DNA from: Rhizomys pruinosus
Lineage: Eukaryota > Chordata > Mammalia > Rodentia > Spalacidae
Direction: 5' to 3'
NCBI GenBank assembly: GCA_009823505.1
Contig: VZQC01000265.1
Coordinates: 5,080,563-5,144,562, forward strand
DNA: 64,000 nt
Shown: piece after piece, positions 46,161 through 57,455 of the stretch
Position numbering within the stretch: position 1 is the stretch's first letter
How the letters are laid out: each line of letters begins with the position of its first letter
Notes under the pieces: model-generated
Seen by the model: the letters and a program-made list of their open reading frames with translations, nothing else
What the model was told of the DNA's origin: nothing
Databases searched by the model: none
Translations under genes and position numbers: made by a program

Positions 46161-46500
46161 GAAAAAGAGATGTTTAGACATCTCATGCTATTTTGCCTGA
46201 AAACAGACATGATTTGAGGGGAAAAATCCTATCATTATGTACACATTTAAAAACTCAATTGCCATTAAGTGCCTCAGAATAATCTGTTGATTGTTTTTTG
46301 AGCAACAGGCTATATACTTTGATATACTGGTTGAAGACAGAAACAAGCAAATGATCCTACCCCACATAGACACTATTGCAACAGTCAGACATAAGCAGAC
46401 AACTAAGGTGGCTGCATAGAAATCCTGACTGTAATTACTCTTATCGCCTCATTTCACAGTAACAACTTTTTGATGATTACAGAAAAATTAAAGACTTACA

Positions 46501-46725
46501 GAGGAGCTGGGGAGACAGCTCAGTGGATAAAACACTTGGCACAAAAGAGTGAAGACCTGAGTCTGGATCCTCATAACCCAGATCAAGCCACAGTAGTGTG
46601 TCTGTGATCTTTGTGCCCCACAGAAAGATGGGGGTGGGGACAGGAGAATCCCCAGGATCTTGCAGATCAGTGAGCCTGGCTACACGAGAGAACAAGAAAC
46701 CCTGTCTCAAATGAGGTGAAAGGTG
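46501..46725 (+). mobile_element. B4-like composite SINE
   Basis: gagctggggagacagctcag head and gaaaccctgtctcaaatgag end. Same family as 16573. Confidence 0.6.
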
Positions 46726-46734
46726 AGCAATCGC

Positions 46735-46892
46735 GAGGCAGAGGCAGATGCAGAGGCAGATGCAGAGGCAGATGCAGAGGGATCTGAGTTCTACAGAGCA
46801 AGTTCCAGGCCAGCTGGGGCTACAGGGAGACCCTATCTCAAAAAGACCTAAACAAACAAACAAACAAACAAATAAATAAATAAATAAATAAA
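46735..46892 (+). mobile_element. B1 SINE with 12-bp internal tandem expansion
   Basis: The gaggcag block of B1 is expanded to three gaggcagatgca units (46741-46776), then a normal B1 3' half with aaaaagacc tail and (AAAC/AAAT)n. Confidence 0.85.
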
Positions 46893-46904
46893 AATTTTAA
46901 AAGC

Positions 46905-48240
46905 CTGGTATTAGTACAAAAACAGATCCATAGATTAGTAGAACAAAATTGGAGATCCAAACACATGCAATTTCAGCCACCTCATGTTTGACAAAGGGTC
47001 CAAGAAGACTTGATGGAGGAAAGACAGCATCTTCAGCAAATGGTGTTGGCAAGACTGGATCACCACTTGTAGAAGAATCCCCTACCTTTCACCTGGTACA
47101 AAAATCAATTCCAAATGGGTCAAAGACCTCAATGTGAAACAAACTCTGAAAATGATAGAAGAAAATATTGGCAGTAACCTACAAGATATAGGCGTCAGAA
47201 AGGACTTTCTAAAACAGACAGCAGCTGTGCAGCAAATAAGGTCAACAATCAACAAATGGGACCTCATTAAATTCAAAAGCTTCTGTACAATGAAAGAAAC
47301 AAAGACGTGAAGAGAAAACCCACAGAGTGGGAGGAAACCTTCACTTGTGATATATCTTGACAGAGGATTAAGATCCAGAGAATATAAGTTATTCAGAAAA
47401 CAAATGATCCAATCAAAAGATGGAGTCAGGAGCTGAACAGAACTTCACAAATGAAGAAGTAAAGATGGCTGAGAAACATCTTAAAAAATGTTCAACATTG
47501 CTAATAATTAAGGAAATGCAAACTAAAACCACTTTAAGATTTCATCTTACTCTGGTAAGACTGGCTATAATCAAGAAAACAAATGATACCAAATGCTGGA
47601 GAGATTGTGGGGAAAGGGGAACACTCATTCACTGCTGGTGGGAATGTAAACTCGTGCAACCCTTATGGAAAGCTGCGTGGAGAACTCTTAAAAAACTCAA
47701 AATGGGAGCTGGAGAGATGGCCTAGCAGTTAGGAGCTCTGACTGCTCTTGCAGAGGACCTGGGTTCGATCCCCATCACCCACATGGCGGCTGAGAACCAT
47801 CTTTAACTCCAGTTCCAGGGGAATCCGACATCCTCTTCTGACCTCCATGGCATTGCATGACATGGGTGCACAAACCTACACACAGACAGTACATCCATAC
47901 ACATAAAAAAAAACAAAACAAAAAAACCAAAAACTCAAAATGATCCTACCACCTGACCCAGTCATACCACTCCTGGGTATATACCCACAAGACTCATTGT
48001 GGTTACAGAGATATGTGCACAACCATGTTTATTGCAGCTCTCTTTTCAATAGTGAAGCTGGAAGGAATCCAAGTATCCCTCAACTGATGAGTGCATAAAG
48101 AAAATGTGGTACATCTATACAATGAAATTTTATGCTTTGGTAAAGAAAGATGACGTCGTGAACTTTGCAGGTAAATGGATGGAACTAGATAGAAGTCGTT
48201 ATGCTAAGTAACACAGTCCCAGAAAAACAAATGATGTGTG
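46905..48240 (+). pseudogene. L1 ORF2 C-terminal remnant
   Basis: The visible order starts at the region with NLQDIGVRKDFLKQTAA (about 47175), then KWDLIKFKSF, and the Cys-rich knuckle [14 protein letters not shown] (about 47620). The tail region ([11 protein letters not shown], about 47970) follows after the B2. Several in-frame stops occur, for example after KETKT near 47310. The RT domain is missing. Non-functional. Confidence 0.9.
47705..47928 (+). mobile_element. B2 SINE inside L1, perfect target-site duplication
   Basis: B2 without the 17-bp duplication, but with a cctag head like the duplication subfamily. Flanked by aaaaactcaaaatg at 47691-47704 and 47929-47942. Confidence 0.97.
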
Positions 48241-48806
48241 ATGTCCCTCATTTGTAGATCATAGCATCAAATCCTTATTTGTAAGGCAAACTGAGTAATT
48301 TTTTTCTTTTTTAGTAAATATAATACCTGATGCTACTATAAAAAATTACATTAAAACGTACATCAACTTGCTATGTGATTTAGGAATGTAAAATAATATT
48401 TCTTTTTACCTCCATGCAACTCTACTGTTAAAATGTGAATCCCTAAACATGTTTTAGAATTAACCTATAGTTTATTTTCAGATGTCATAATTTGGATATA
48501 TGTGTGGAGTGTTTATATGCATATATGGGGCAATATAAATTTAAAGGGAACAACAACAACAAAAGACTTGTTCAAAGAACTGACCAAAACAGTAAGCTTT
48601 TGCTTCAAAAAATTTAAAAAAGGCAGAGAAAAAGATGTAAGACATGTATGGAAGAATGCACAAGCTCTGGCAGGGTGGGGGACATGGAAAGGGGAATGGC
48701 CTAAATTTGATTTAAAAAATGTTATATGAAATGCACAAAAGTTCAATAAAAAATTAAAACAAACAAAAAAGAAAGCAGGGGAACAAGCCATTAAGAAGTG
48801 TTCCTC

Positions 48807-49053
48807 TGGGGCTGGAGAGATGGCCTAGCGGTTAAGAGTGCCGACTGCTCTTACAGAGGACCCAGGTTCAATCCCCAGCCCCCACATGGTGGCTGAGAAC
48901 CGTCTGTAACTCCAATTCCAGGAGAACTCCAGTTCCAGGAGAATCCGACACCCTCTTCTGACCTCCGCGGCATTGCACGACACAGGTGAACAGACCTACA
49001 TGCAGACAGTACATTCATACACATAAATAAATAAATAAAATATAAAAACAAAA
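48807..49053 (+). mobile_element. B2 SINE, 17-bp-duplication subfamily
   Basis: Complete copy flanked by aagaagtgttcctc at 48793-48806 and 49054-49067. Confidence 0.97.
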
Positions 49054-49069
49054 AAGAAGTGTTCCTCCA

Positions 49070-49245
49070 TGTCCTATGCTTCAGCTCCTACATCCAGGTT
49101 CCTGCCTTGGAGTTCCTATATTGGGCTCCCTCAGTGATGAACTGTGATCTGGGAGATGTGAGATGAATTAACCCTTTCCTCCCCCAAGTTGGTTTTGGTC
49201 AGAGTGTTTCCTCATAGCAATTGAAAGGAAACTAGAACACCTATA
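49070..49245. repeat. Rodent interspersed repeat, unnamed
   Basis: ccctttcctcccccaagttg and tttggtcagagtgtttcctc are typical of a common rodent repeat whose name I am not sure of. Confidence 0.55.
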
Positions 49246-49415
49246 AAAAAAGATAACTTTCTATGATAGTTTGATTCTTGAAATTGTCAAAAAAAATTTT
49301 TCCTGTTGAACACTAATTTAGTGTGTAAACAATTCTGTTGTATCCTACATTTTATTTAATTCTAGTTTAATAATGACACATAACTTTCTGGTATGACATT
49401 TTCATGCTTCAGAAA

Positions 49416-49675
49416 TTTTTTTTTTTTTTTTTGAGACGGGGTCTCCCTATAGCCTATAGCCCCAGCTGGCTTGGAACTCACTCTGTAGACCAGGCTGGCC
49501 TTGAACTTACAGAGATCCACCTGCCTCTGCCTCCTGAGTGCTAGGATCAAAGGCGTCTGTCACCACGCCTGGCTTAAAGATGGTTCTTAGCTGTCATGTG
49601 GGTGCTGGGAATCAAACCTGGGTCCTCTGCTAGAGCAGTTGGTGCTCTTAACCACTGAGCCATCCCTCCAGCCCC
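49416..49675 (-). mobile_element. Fused SINE: B2 head joined to B1, copy B
   Basis: Read on the - strand: a B2 head of 102 bp (49675-49574) ending aagaaccatctttaa joins directly to a B1 starting gccaggcgtgg, which ends in a poly-A (poly-T at 49416-49432 on +). There is no B2 3' half and no A tract between the two parts. The junction lies within about 3 bp of that in copy A (43763). The flanking duplication is weak (agaaa). Confidence 0.8.
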
Positions 49676-49689
49676 TAGAAAATTGTTCT

Positions 49690-49860
49690 ACGGGCAGGGC
49701 ATGATGGCGCATGTCTTTAATTCTAGCACTCAGGAGGCAGAATCAGGTGGATCTTTGTGAGTTCAAGGCCTGCCTGGTCTACAAAGTGAGCTCCAGGCCA
49801 GCTGGGGCTAAAGGGAAACCCTGTCTCAAAAAGCCAAAAAAAAAAAAAAAAGAAAAAAAA
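49690..49860 (+). mobile_element. B1 SINE
   Basis: Complete forward B1 with long A tail. Confidence 0.92.
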
Positions 49861-49876
49861 TTTTTTTATTATTTTA

Positions 49877-49940
49877 TGTATATATATATATATAGTATAT
49901 ATATACATATATATACTATATACAATTCATATATATATTA
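49877..49940. repeat. (TA)n microsatellite
   Basis: Repeated TATATA blocks, self-complementary. Confidence 0.9.
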
Positions 49941-50019
49941 AGCCATCTTAGTTTTTAATCTGATAAGGATACAACTATAAATTTTAATTGGGGTTAAGAA
50001 TATCAGAATTAACTTTTGG

Positions 50020-50366
50020 GTCCCACCTCCAGCAGGGGGGGCTTGTATGTTCAATCAAGTTGATCAAATAGAGTGTCCAGTCTAATATTGTTGTATTTCA
50101 CCATTCACCCCATCGCAGCCCTTACATTCCACTGCGCTCCCTCTCCGCAGATTGTTCCCTAGGCTTAGAAAACGGGGCACAGGTGGATGAGATGCCAAAA
50201 CAGTCTAATTTCTCTGAGCTGTTGTCTTTGTCTCTAGTCAATTCTGGCTGTTCTTCATGAGCTGCCAGCTTGTCCAGGCATAACCTTTCAATCCTACCAC
50301 AACGGCTTGCAAATTGGTTTTACATGAAGGATGCTTGTACTCACAACAAACTGTCACTTTATTGTT
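50020..50366. mobile_element. X repeat, copy 2, internally inverted
   Basis: 50020-50302 is the reverse complement of 19802-20085. 50303-50366 is in the same direction as 20111-20175. About 25 bp between the two parts are lost. This is the structure left by twin priming (5' inversion) during L1-type retrotransposition. Confidence 0.75.
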
Positions 50367-50584
50367 AAAAAAAAAAAAAAAGGAAAACAAAAAAAAACCC
50401 AGGAAGATTGCAGAAAGTTACAGCAGAATGCATGATCTGGATGGGTAGGGTCGGGGTGGGGGTTGAAGGGAAGGGGATATACGCCTGAACTGAATTGGAA
50501 AATGATGTATGAAATACACAAAGCATCAATAAAAAAATTAATAAAAAAAATAAAATTAAAAAAAATCCTCCAACTCAGATGATA

Positions 50585-50631
<47 letters not shown>

Positions 50632-50986
50632 TGAAGCAATACAAGTTGGAGAAAAAAATGGAATTTCCATGTTAAATTATCAATGTATTTTAATGCTACT
50701 TTTGGTATCACAATTTTCATTTATGTTACTTTGATTCTATGTGTACTCTAAAATTCAACTTAAAATAAAATAAAAAAAAAACTAGAAAAACAAAAGAAAT
50801 AGACAAATAAAAAACTCTGGAAGGACTCGGAAAGAGATGGAGGACATGTGTGGCAGAGCGCGGGAACTCGGGTGGGGTGGGGGGCATGGAAAGGGAAGTG
50901 ACTCTAGATTCGATTGAGAAATGATGTATGATGTATGGAAAAAGTTTAATAACAATAAAAATAAATTAAAATTAAAAAATCAAAAA
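50020..50986 (+). mobile_element. Composite retro-insertion flanked by one target-site duplication
   Basis: The whole 967-bp block lies between aagaatatcagaattaactt (from 49996) and the same sequence with one base missing (50987-51009). In order it holds: X in reverse (50020-50302), X 3' end in forward (50303-50366), an L1 3' end with G-rich tract (about 50395-50545), an AT-rich part with (AT)n (about 50555-50785), and a second L1 3' end (about 50800-50986). Confidence 0.75.
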
Positions 50987-51009
50987 AAGAATATCAGATT
51001 AACTTTTGG

Positions 51010-51799
51010 AAAAACCTGAGCAAGTGGTTTAGGAAAGTGAATCTTATAATTTGACCTAGTTTTATTTGTGCATTAGACTGGTGGTGTTTCTTTTACATAC
51101 ACAATGTAAGTCTGGGACTTTAGTAGCTCAAAATTGATCAAATATGAATTCCTCTCCCCTTCAATGCTAGGGAACAAACTCGAGGCCTTATACTTGGTGT
51201 TGCTGGGCAAGCCCTCTATCACTGAGCTAAATCCCAATCTCATAAATACCTCTTTTTAAAAAGTTCCTGTGCCTTTTAAATACTTAGCTCCATACTTGGG
51301 ACAAACTTCAGTTGTAAACACTCCTTGAATTTTAAGTGAATGTTTAGTAACCACTGACTAGTCTTCACTCAGATGTCACAGTTGTTTTTTTTATTAAGGA
51401 TGTTACCATTTTTACATTGGAATATGACAGCCTTATAATTCAGAAACCAACCTGAATAGTAGTGGCAGTAGGTATGGATGGCCTCAGAAGATGTAGTTGT
51501 CCTGTTTGAGATGGCTTGCTGTCACCTCTAGAACAGTCAAGTGAGCTCTCTTCCTCACTCAGTGCTGTCTGCTTGCATGTGTATGTAAGAAACAAGAGAA
51601 GGCCTTAGACAATGATTGTAAAGAATCATTGCTTTGTGGTTTCCTTAGCTTACCCTATATAGATAGGATCATGCATGCTGGGTTCAGTTTGTATCTCACC
51701 ATGAACTGTCATGGTTTAGATCTTTGTAATCATAATACTTTTATGACCATATGCTTACCCTCACAACCATGTGCATTGGCATGCAGAAGATGGACATGT
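51010..51799. other. Mostly non-repetitive interval
   Basis: An ID-like remnant on the - strand at 51168-51242 (ggaacaaactcgaggcctta, tcactgagctaaatcccaat). No gene evidence. Confidence 0.45.
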
Positions 51800-51887
51800 G
51801 GATTTTTTTAAATTTTAATTTAATTTTATTTATTTTTGTATGTGTATAAATGTACTGTCTGCATGCAAGTTTGTGCACCTGTGTCGT
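51800..51887 (-). mobile_element. B2 SINE, 5'-truncated
   Basis: Only the last 85 bp of a B2, including its A-rich tail (ttatttttgtatgtgtataa, ctgtctgcatgcaag). Confidence 0.85.
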
Positions 51888-52239
51888 GTGCAACAAAAGT
51901 GCTTAATCAGGAAAAAGTTATTTTTTAAACATTCAAATACTTGTAAAAGAGAGTTCTCTTTATATGAAGAATCAACATTCTTTCCCTTCCATCCCGAGGT
52001 CAGTTTTCACGGTATAATAAATTAGGTTTTAGTGATATAAGCCAAAGTGTATTGTAGACAATCAACCATAAAAAGTGCTCTGTAGTTTCAGGAAAAAGCA
52101 AATGACCAGTGTTGATAGAGTTTTCACTACCATGTTTTCCAAAATATCTATTTAGTGTAGCTTACAGAAAAATAATAAAAGGATCTAATTTGTTACCACC
52201 AAATTGTGGGATTATATATAGTATTTACTTACTTATTTT
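51888..52239. other. Non-repetitive interval, no gene seen
   Basis: Nothing recognised. Confidence 0.4.
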
Positions 52240-52348
52240 GAGACAGGCTCTTACAAGTAGCCCACAGTGGCCTATAACTTAAAATTCTTCTACCTCAGCC
52301 TCCAGACTGCCGAGATTACAGGAATGTACCACGATGCTTGGCTTAATA
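52240..52348 (-). mobile_element. Old 7SL-derived SINE
   Basis: gagacaggctcttacaagta and ctcagcctccagactgccga in reverse B1 order. Confidence 0.6.
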
Positions 52349-52419
52349 CCCTTGTTTAACCACTTATTTTATGATCTTTATTTATTCATATATTTTATAT
52401 TTAGAATAGAAAAGCTCTA

Positions 52420-52655
52420 GGGGCTGGAGAGATGGCCTAGCGGTTAAGAGTGCCGACTGCTCTTGCAGAGGACCTGGGTTTGATCCCCAGCACCCCATGG
52501 CGGCTGAGAACTGTCTTTAACTCCAGTTCCAGGGAAATCTGACACCCTCTTCTGACCTCTCTGGCATTGCATGACACTGTCTGCGTGCACAAACCACGCA
52601 GACAGTACATTCATACACAAAAAAAAATAAAATAAATTAAAAAAAGAAAAAAGAC
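52420..52655 (+). mobile_element. B2 SINE without the duplication, with a hairpin
   Basis: Complete B2, but its 3' half contains a perfect 12-bp inverted repeat: actgtctgcgtg (52576-52587) and cacgcagacagt (52595-52606) with a 7-base loop. Other copies have cacgacacgggtgcac on the left side of this place. Confidence 0.93.
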
Positions 52656-53304
52656 TGTAGTTTAAAAAAAGAATATAAAAGCTTTGAAATGAATTCATTA
52701 TAGAGTAAAATTTAATAAATCTTTAAAGATGAAGATTCACAGATAAGTTAAAGGTTTTGCATAAGTTAATAGAATTCTGAAGTGGAATTATATGGTAGAA
52801 TTTTTTTTGTATGTTTTGAATTTGTGATTAAACTAAACAGAAGCAAAATGGAGTTGCTAGTTTCTGAATGTGGAGAATGAGAGAAATGGAAAAGGTTTGT
52901 ACTATTCACAATACCTTGCCTTGGAGAGCTTTTATCCTAACTCAGGCTTGCCCAGTTACATTGATTTGGATTTTTTTTGATAAATATTTAATTACAGAAC
53001 TTAATTTTGTTTACAGAACTGGTATGCTAAGTCTTATTTTGAGTCACTTGATAATGTATTTGTGGTTGGCAGAAAAAATATTTGGTGAAAATTTGTTTGT
53101 AGTATTTGTATGTAGTATTTGTTAACTGTTTCTTAACCTTATTTCTCAGTTTTCTCATCTGCATAATGGAAAAAGAACAGTATCTACTTCTTATACATGT
53201 TTGAGAATTAAGTATGCCTGGTATGTAGAAAGCACTTACACTTTATTGCTGCTATTAACAAAAAGTGTGGGCATTGATACCTCTCAGACAGTTGAGTAGA
53301 AGAT
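52656..53304. other. Mostly non-repetitive interval with a MIR remnant
   Basis: MIR-like core on the + strand at about 53125-53245 (cagttttctcatctgcataa, tatgtagaaagcac). No gene evidence. Confidence 0.45.
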
Positions 53305-53483
53305 CTTTTGTTTTTTTGTTTGTTTTGTTTTTCTTTTTGTTTTTGTTTTGAGACCTGAGTTCCCTCTAGCTCCAGCTGGTCTGGAACTCCCTGTGTAGAT
53401 CAGGCTGGCCTTGGTCTCACAGAGATCCATTGCCTCTGCCTTGTTAGTGCAGAGATCAAAGGTGTGGACTATCATGTCCAACT
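53305..53483 (-). mobile_element. B1 SINE, diverged
   Basis: (TTTTG)n tail and reverse B1 core. Confidence 0.82.
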
Positions 53484-54424
53484 CCAGGAATAGTATCTTA
53501 TGCTTTGTATTTTGCCGAGTGTGTGCTGCTACATGCACCCAGCCTTCATGTAGGTACTAGGGAATCTGAACTCAGTTCCTTATACTGGCCAGGCAGTCAC
53601 TTTCCAAGTTACCCATCTCCCTTGTCCCTCTATCCCTTAATTAGATTTTTATAGTCCCCATTAGTTGAATGGGGCAGTTAGCTATACACTTAAGCAGCTC
53701 GTTATTTATATATAAACTATATCTTAACATTTTAGAATTGAAATATTTAGCATATAAAACTGTAACCTAATAGGCAGGATTTTGAACCTGGTGTTTAAAC
53801 ACTGATATACCAAGTGAGGTCCTGGCTAAAGCCAGAGAGGTGAACTGTGTTTACTCCTCTGGGTGACTTTCGAATGATTCAGATGTGACACTTTCCCAGT
53901 TTATTTCTCTTAACAGTTTTAGAATTTAGTATCTTGTTTGTTTGTTTGATTTATTTATTTATTTATTTTTGATACTGTCTCTCTGTGGCCACAGCACCGG
54001 ATTCATTTTTACCTTTAAATGTATCAAATATACACAGATTATGTAGGTCAAACTCAAGTTTCACTGTTTATTATAGGGGAGGAAAGGGGGGACTGGAGGT
54101 ATATCTTAGTGGAAAATACTTAACATGCCAAAGTCTTGGGCTTGATCCCTGAACCATTAAGGAAAAAAAGGGAAAATGCCAAAGAGACACAGGCATAAGT
54201 GGACATTTATTTCTTTTGTATGTGTATCTGTGCTTTATGTTGAAAAGGAAGGTTTATTTTTTGCCCCTAAGAGCCAATTTTCCCCCATGGAGAATGGATT
54301 CAATAAGCTATAAGGAAAACAAAAACAAAACACTAGCAACAAAATCACCCTTAATTTCATCTCCCAGCATGATAGTATTTTGGTGTACAACTTTCTCAAA
54401 GATAGTCAATGCAGTTTTTCTTTT
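53484..54424. other. Mostly non-repetitive interval
   Basis: A short B1 scrap (about 53968-53990) and an ID remnant (about 54083-54155, + strand). No gene evidence. Confidence 0.4.
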
Positions 54425-54571
54425 TCTTTGGTCTTTTTGAGACAGGGTCTCCCTGTAGCCCCAGCTGACCTGGAACTCACTCTGTAGACCAGGCTGGCCT
54501 TGAACTCACAAAGATCCGCCTGCCTCTGCCCCCCCAGTGCTAGGACTAAAGGTGTGTGCTACCACGCCCGG
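54425..54571 (-). mobile_element. B1 SINE with perfect target-site duplication
   Basis: Complete reverse B1 flanked by the 18-bp caatgcagtttttctttt at 54407-54424 and 54572-54589. Confidence 0.97.
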
Positions 54572-54589
54572 CAATGCAGTTTTTCTTTT

Positions 54590-55269
54590 AAGAAAAGCCA
54601 AATCAGGTACATAATGTTTCATGTTCCCTTTTTCTTAATATATTGTGAATTTTTCATGACAAGTGAATATATTTTATTAAACATTTATTTAGTGGATAAA
54701 TAATATGGATGCATAATTATCTAAATTTACTGTTTACTTAAATGATTCTCTATAGCCTTCTACTTTTTCCTTAAAAAGCTTTTCTATGAATATTGTGGTT
54801 GATTAACCCCATTCACCTTTAATTACAGGATAATTTCAAAAAGTTAGTATTATTTATGGCATACATTTTAATATTTTTGGTACATATGATTTAAAAAGTG
54901 AAAGACCCTTTCTTCAAGAATAACCACCATTAAAGGGAATTTTTATCAGGTGTTTTCTAGCATATCCTAACATAGCTCTATATAACCATATTTGTCTTTT
55001 GAAACAGAAGAATAGATTGTACCTCAACTGTAGCAAGTGCTTTCTTGCTAAAAGTATTTTGGATGTTTTCATACTACTGAATATAATTCTGCCTCATTCT
55101 TTTAAGCAGTGTGTGGTGTGTGGTGATTTATCCCTTTTTCTGTTGAAGGAATTTTTGTTTCCTACCTCTTTGCTTTCTTTATCACAAATTCCTGTTTGTG
55201 ATAGAATCACTGAATCGTTTTAAGAATTGGAAATTGCTTGGTATTTCATTCTGTCCATGTTGGTACTAG
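54590..55269. other. Non-repetitive interval, no gene seen
   Basis: AT-rich; nothing recognised. Confidence 0.4.
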
Positions 55270-55475
55270 TTTTTTTATTAAATATTTTTTAATTTATAAT
55301 TTCATTTTATGTATATGAGTAGATTGCCTTCATGCATGTACATGCACCCTATTGTGCAGTGTCCATGGAGGACAGAAGAGCGTGTCAGATCCTTTGGAAC
55401 TGGAATAATGGATGCTGCCATCTGGGTGCTGGGAATCAAACCAAAGTCCTCTGGAAAAACAACATGTTCTTAAGC
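55270..55475 (-). mobile_element. B2 SINE, old
   Basis: Degraded reverse B2 (gaggacagaagagcgtgtca, gctgggaatcaaacc). Confidence 0.75.
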
Positions 55476-55499
55476 AGGGAACCATAATTCCAGCAGTGC

Positions 55500-55670
55500 G
55501 CCCCCCCCCCTTTTTTTTAAAGATAGGCTCTCCCTGTACCCCAGCTGACCTGAAACTTGCGATACAGACCAGGCTGGCCTTGAACGCATAGAGATCTAAT
55601 TGCTTCCTCCCCTCCCCCCACCCCCTCTCCCAGTACTGGGATTAAAGGCAAGTGCCACCACACCCAGCTG
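55500..55670 (-). mobile_element. B1 SINE, diverged
   Basis: Poly-C and poly-T tail, reverse B1 core with a C-rich insertion (about 55606-55632). Confidence 0.8.
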
Positions 55671-55839
55671 GTATTAGATTTTAATTACAGTATTTGCATA
55701 GTCCTTGAAATAAGGAAATAGAAAATATTCTGTAAGTGTGCAGGTATACCTGTATAATTTTCATGTATGTTATAGCTTAATTTTGGCTAGATTTTTAAAA
55801 ACCTTTTAAATACAAGTATGTATATATTTTAAATAATTC

Positions 55840-56051
55840 ATTTTACATATTTTATTTATTTTTATTTTATGTGTGTTTTGCCTGCATGTATGTATGTAAG
55901 TACCTTGGAGGTCAGAAGAGGGCATTGGATTCCCTATCACTGGAGGCACAGATAGACAGTTGTGATCTGCCATGTGGGTACTGGAAACTAAACCCAGGTC
56001 TTGTCCAAGAGTAGCCAGTGTTCTTAACTGCTGAACCATCTCTCCAGCCCC
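55840..56051 (-). mobile_element. B2 SINE, older type
   Basis: Full reverse B2 ending gaaccatctctccagcccc. Confidence 0.87.
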
Positions 56052-56052
56052 T

Positions 56053-56263
56053 TATTATTTTTATTTTTTGTGTGTGTTTTGCCTGTATATACATAAGTGC
56101 ACCCATGTTGTGAAGTACCTGAAGATGCCAGAAGAAGGTGTTGGATCCCTTGGAACTGGAGTTTTGTATGGTTGTTAAAACTGCCATATAGTGCTGGGAT
56201 CTGAACTCAGGTTCTCTGCAAGAGCAGCCATTGCACTTAACCGCTGAGTCATCTTTCCAGCCC
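56053..56263 (-). mobile_element. B2 SINE, older type
   Basis: Second full reverse B2 inserted immediately next to the previous one, in the same orientation. Confidence 0.87.
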
Positions 56264-56316
56264 CAAATATGTATATTTTAACTAAAGTAAGATAAAATGT
56301 GGATTTGAGAATATTT

Positions 56317-56574
56317 AAAAAAATTTTTTTTCTTTATTAATTTTATTTATTTTTGTATGTGTATGAATGTACTGTCTGCATGCAAGTCTGTGCACCCGTG
56401 TCGTGCAATGCCGCGGAGGTCAGAAGAGGGTCTTGGATTCCCCTGGAACTGGAGTTCTCCTGGAATTTGGAGTTTCAGACGGTTTTTGGCCGCCATGTGG
56501 GTGCTGGGGATCGAACCCGGGTCCTCTGTAAGAACGGTCGGCGCTCTTAACCACTAGGCCATCTCTCCAGCCCC
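56317..56574 (-). mobile_element. B2 SINE, 17-bp-duplication subfamily
   Basis: Complete reverse copy flanked by ggatttgagaatattt at 56301-56316 and 56575-56590. Confidence 0.97.
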
Positions 56575-56964
56575 GGATTTGAGAATATTTTAGTGCTTGG
56601 CAGTAATTCAGAAATCTAAAACAACTACTGAGTTTGTTGACTGCACTGTGCTTTGTAAGCACTGGAAACAACCAGGCCATGAGCTTTGGGGTCCCCTGGA
56701 ACTGTAACACGCTGTCTTGTGCCTTTTCATCTTTGGTTTATTGAAGAATTGTAGCCTTACACTCTTTGTTAAGGAATTTACTTGTTTAAAGAAGATACAT
56801 TCTTTCCCACTCTGTTTTGATAAGTATTTATTGTAGATATCTTAAACTGTTCTTCTGCTCATGTATTGAGTTGTCAGTGTATTGTTTGTAATCTGATAAG
56901 GTGACATATAGCATAGTAATCTTAGGTAATACTTGGGACTCAACATTTGATTTTTTTTTTGTTG
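56575..56964. other. Non-repetitive interval, no gene seen
   Basis: Nothing recognised. Confidence 0.4.
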
Positions 56965-57195
56965 AGTCTTCTTAAAAAATATTTTACTATTTTTATATGT
57001 GTGACTATATTGCCTGCATGTGTGCAAGTGCATCTGTATCCTGCAATGCCTGCAGAGGTGGGAAGAAGGCATTGGATTTCCCTGGAGCTAGAGTCATGGA
57101 TGGTTGTTAGCCATTATGTGGGTGCTGGGAATCAAACCCCACTCCTCTACAAGAGAAGACAGTCTCCTAAACTCTGAGCCATCTCTCTAGCCTCC
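56965..57195 (-). mobile_element. B2 SINE, older type
   Basis: Full reverse B2 ending gagccatctctctagcc. Confidence 0.85.
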
Positions 57196-57405
57196 TTGAT
57201 TTTTATAGAATGGTAATTTAGTGGTTTTGCTGGATTCAAGCAGGTTTCTTTATGGGAAATCAATTAACATTTCAAAATTTTAAATATTTAAAAAATAGAA
57301 ATGTTTTTAGTCATTTCCTTTACAGACTAGTTCTTCCATATAAATTTAGGTACTTGCACCATTATTAAAATTTTCAAATGTTGATTCTGATACAGTTAGT
57401 CATTA

Positions 57406-57408
<3 letters not shown>

Positions 57409-57451
<43 letters not shown>
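57409..57451. repeat. (GT)n microsatellite
   Basis: About 21 GT units in the tail position of the following B1. Confidence 0.95.

Positions 57452-57455
<4 letters not shown>

Larger units (their letters stand above)
46900..48760 (+). mobile_element. L1 LINE, 5'-truncated, sense
   Basis: Contains the last third of ORF2 and a 3' UTR with a G-rich tract (agggtgggggacatggaaag near 48670) ending in ttcaataaaaaattaaaac. A B2 sits at 47705-47928. Confidence 0.92.
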
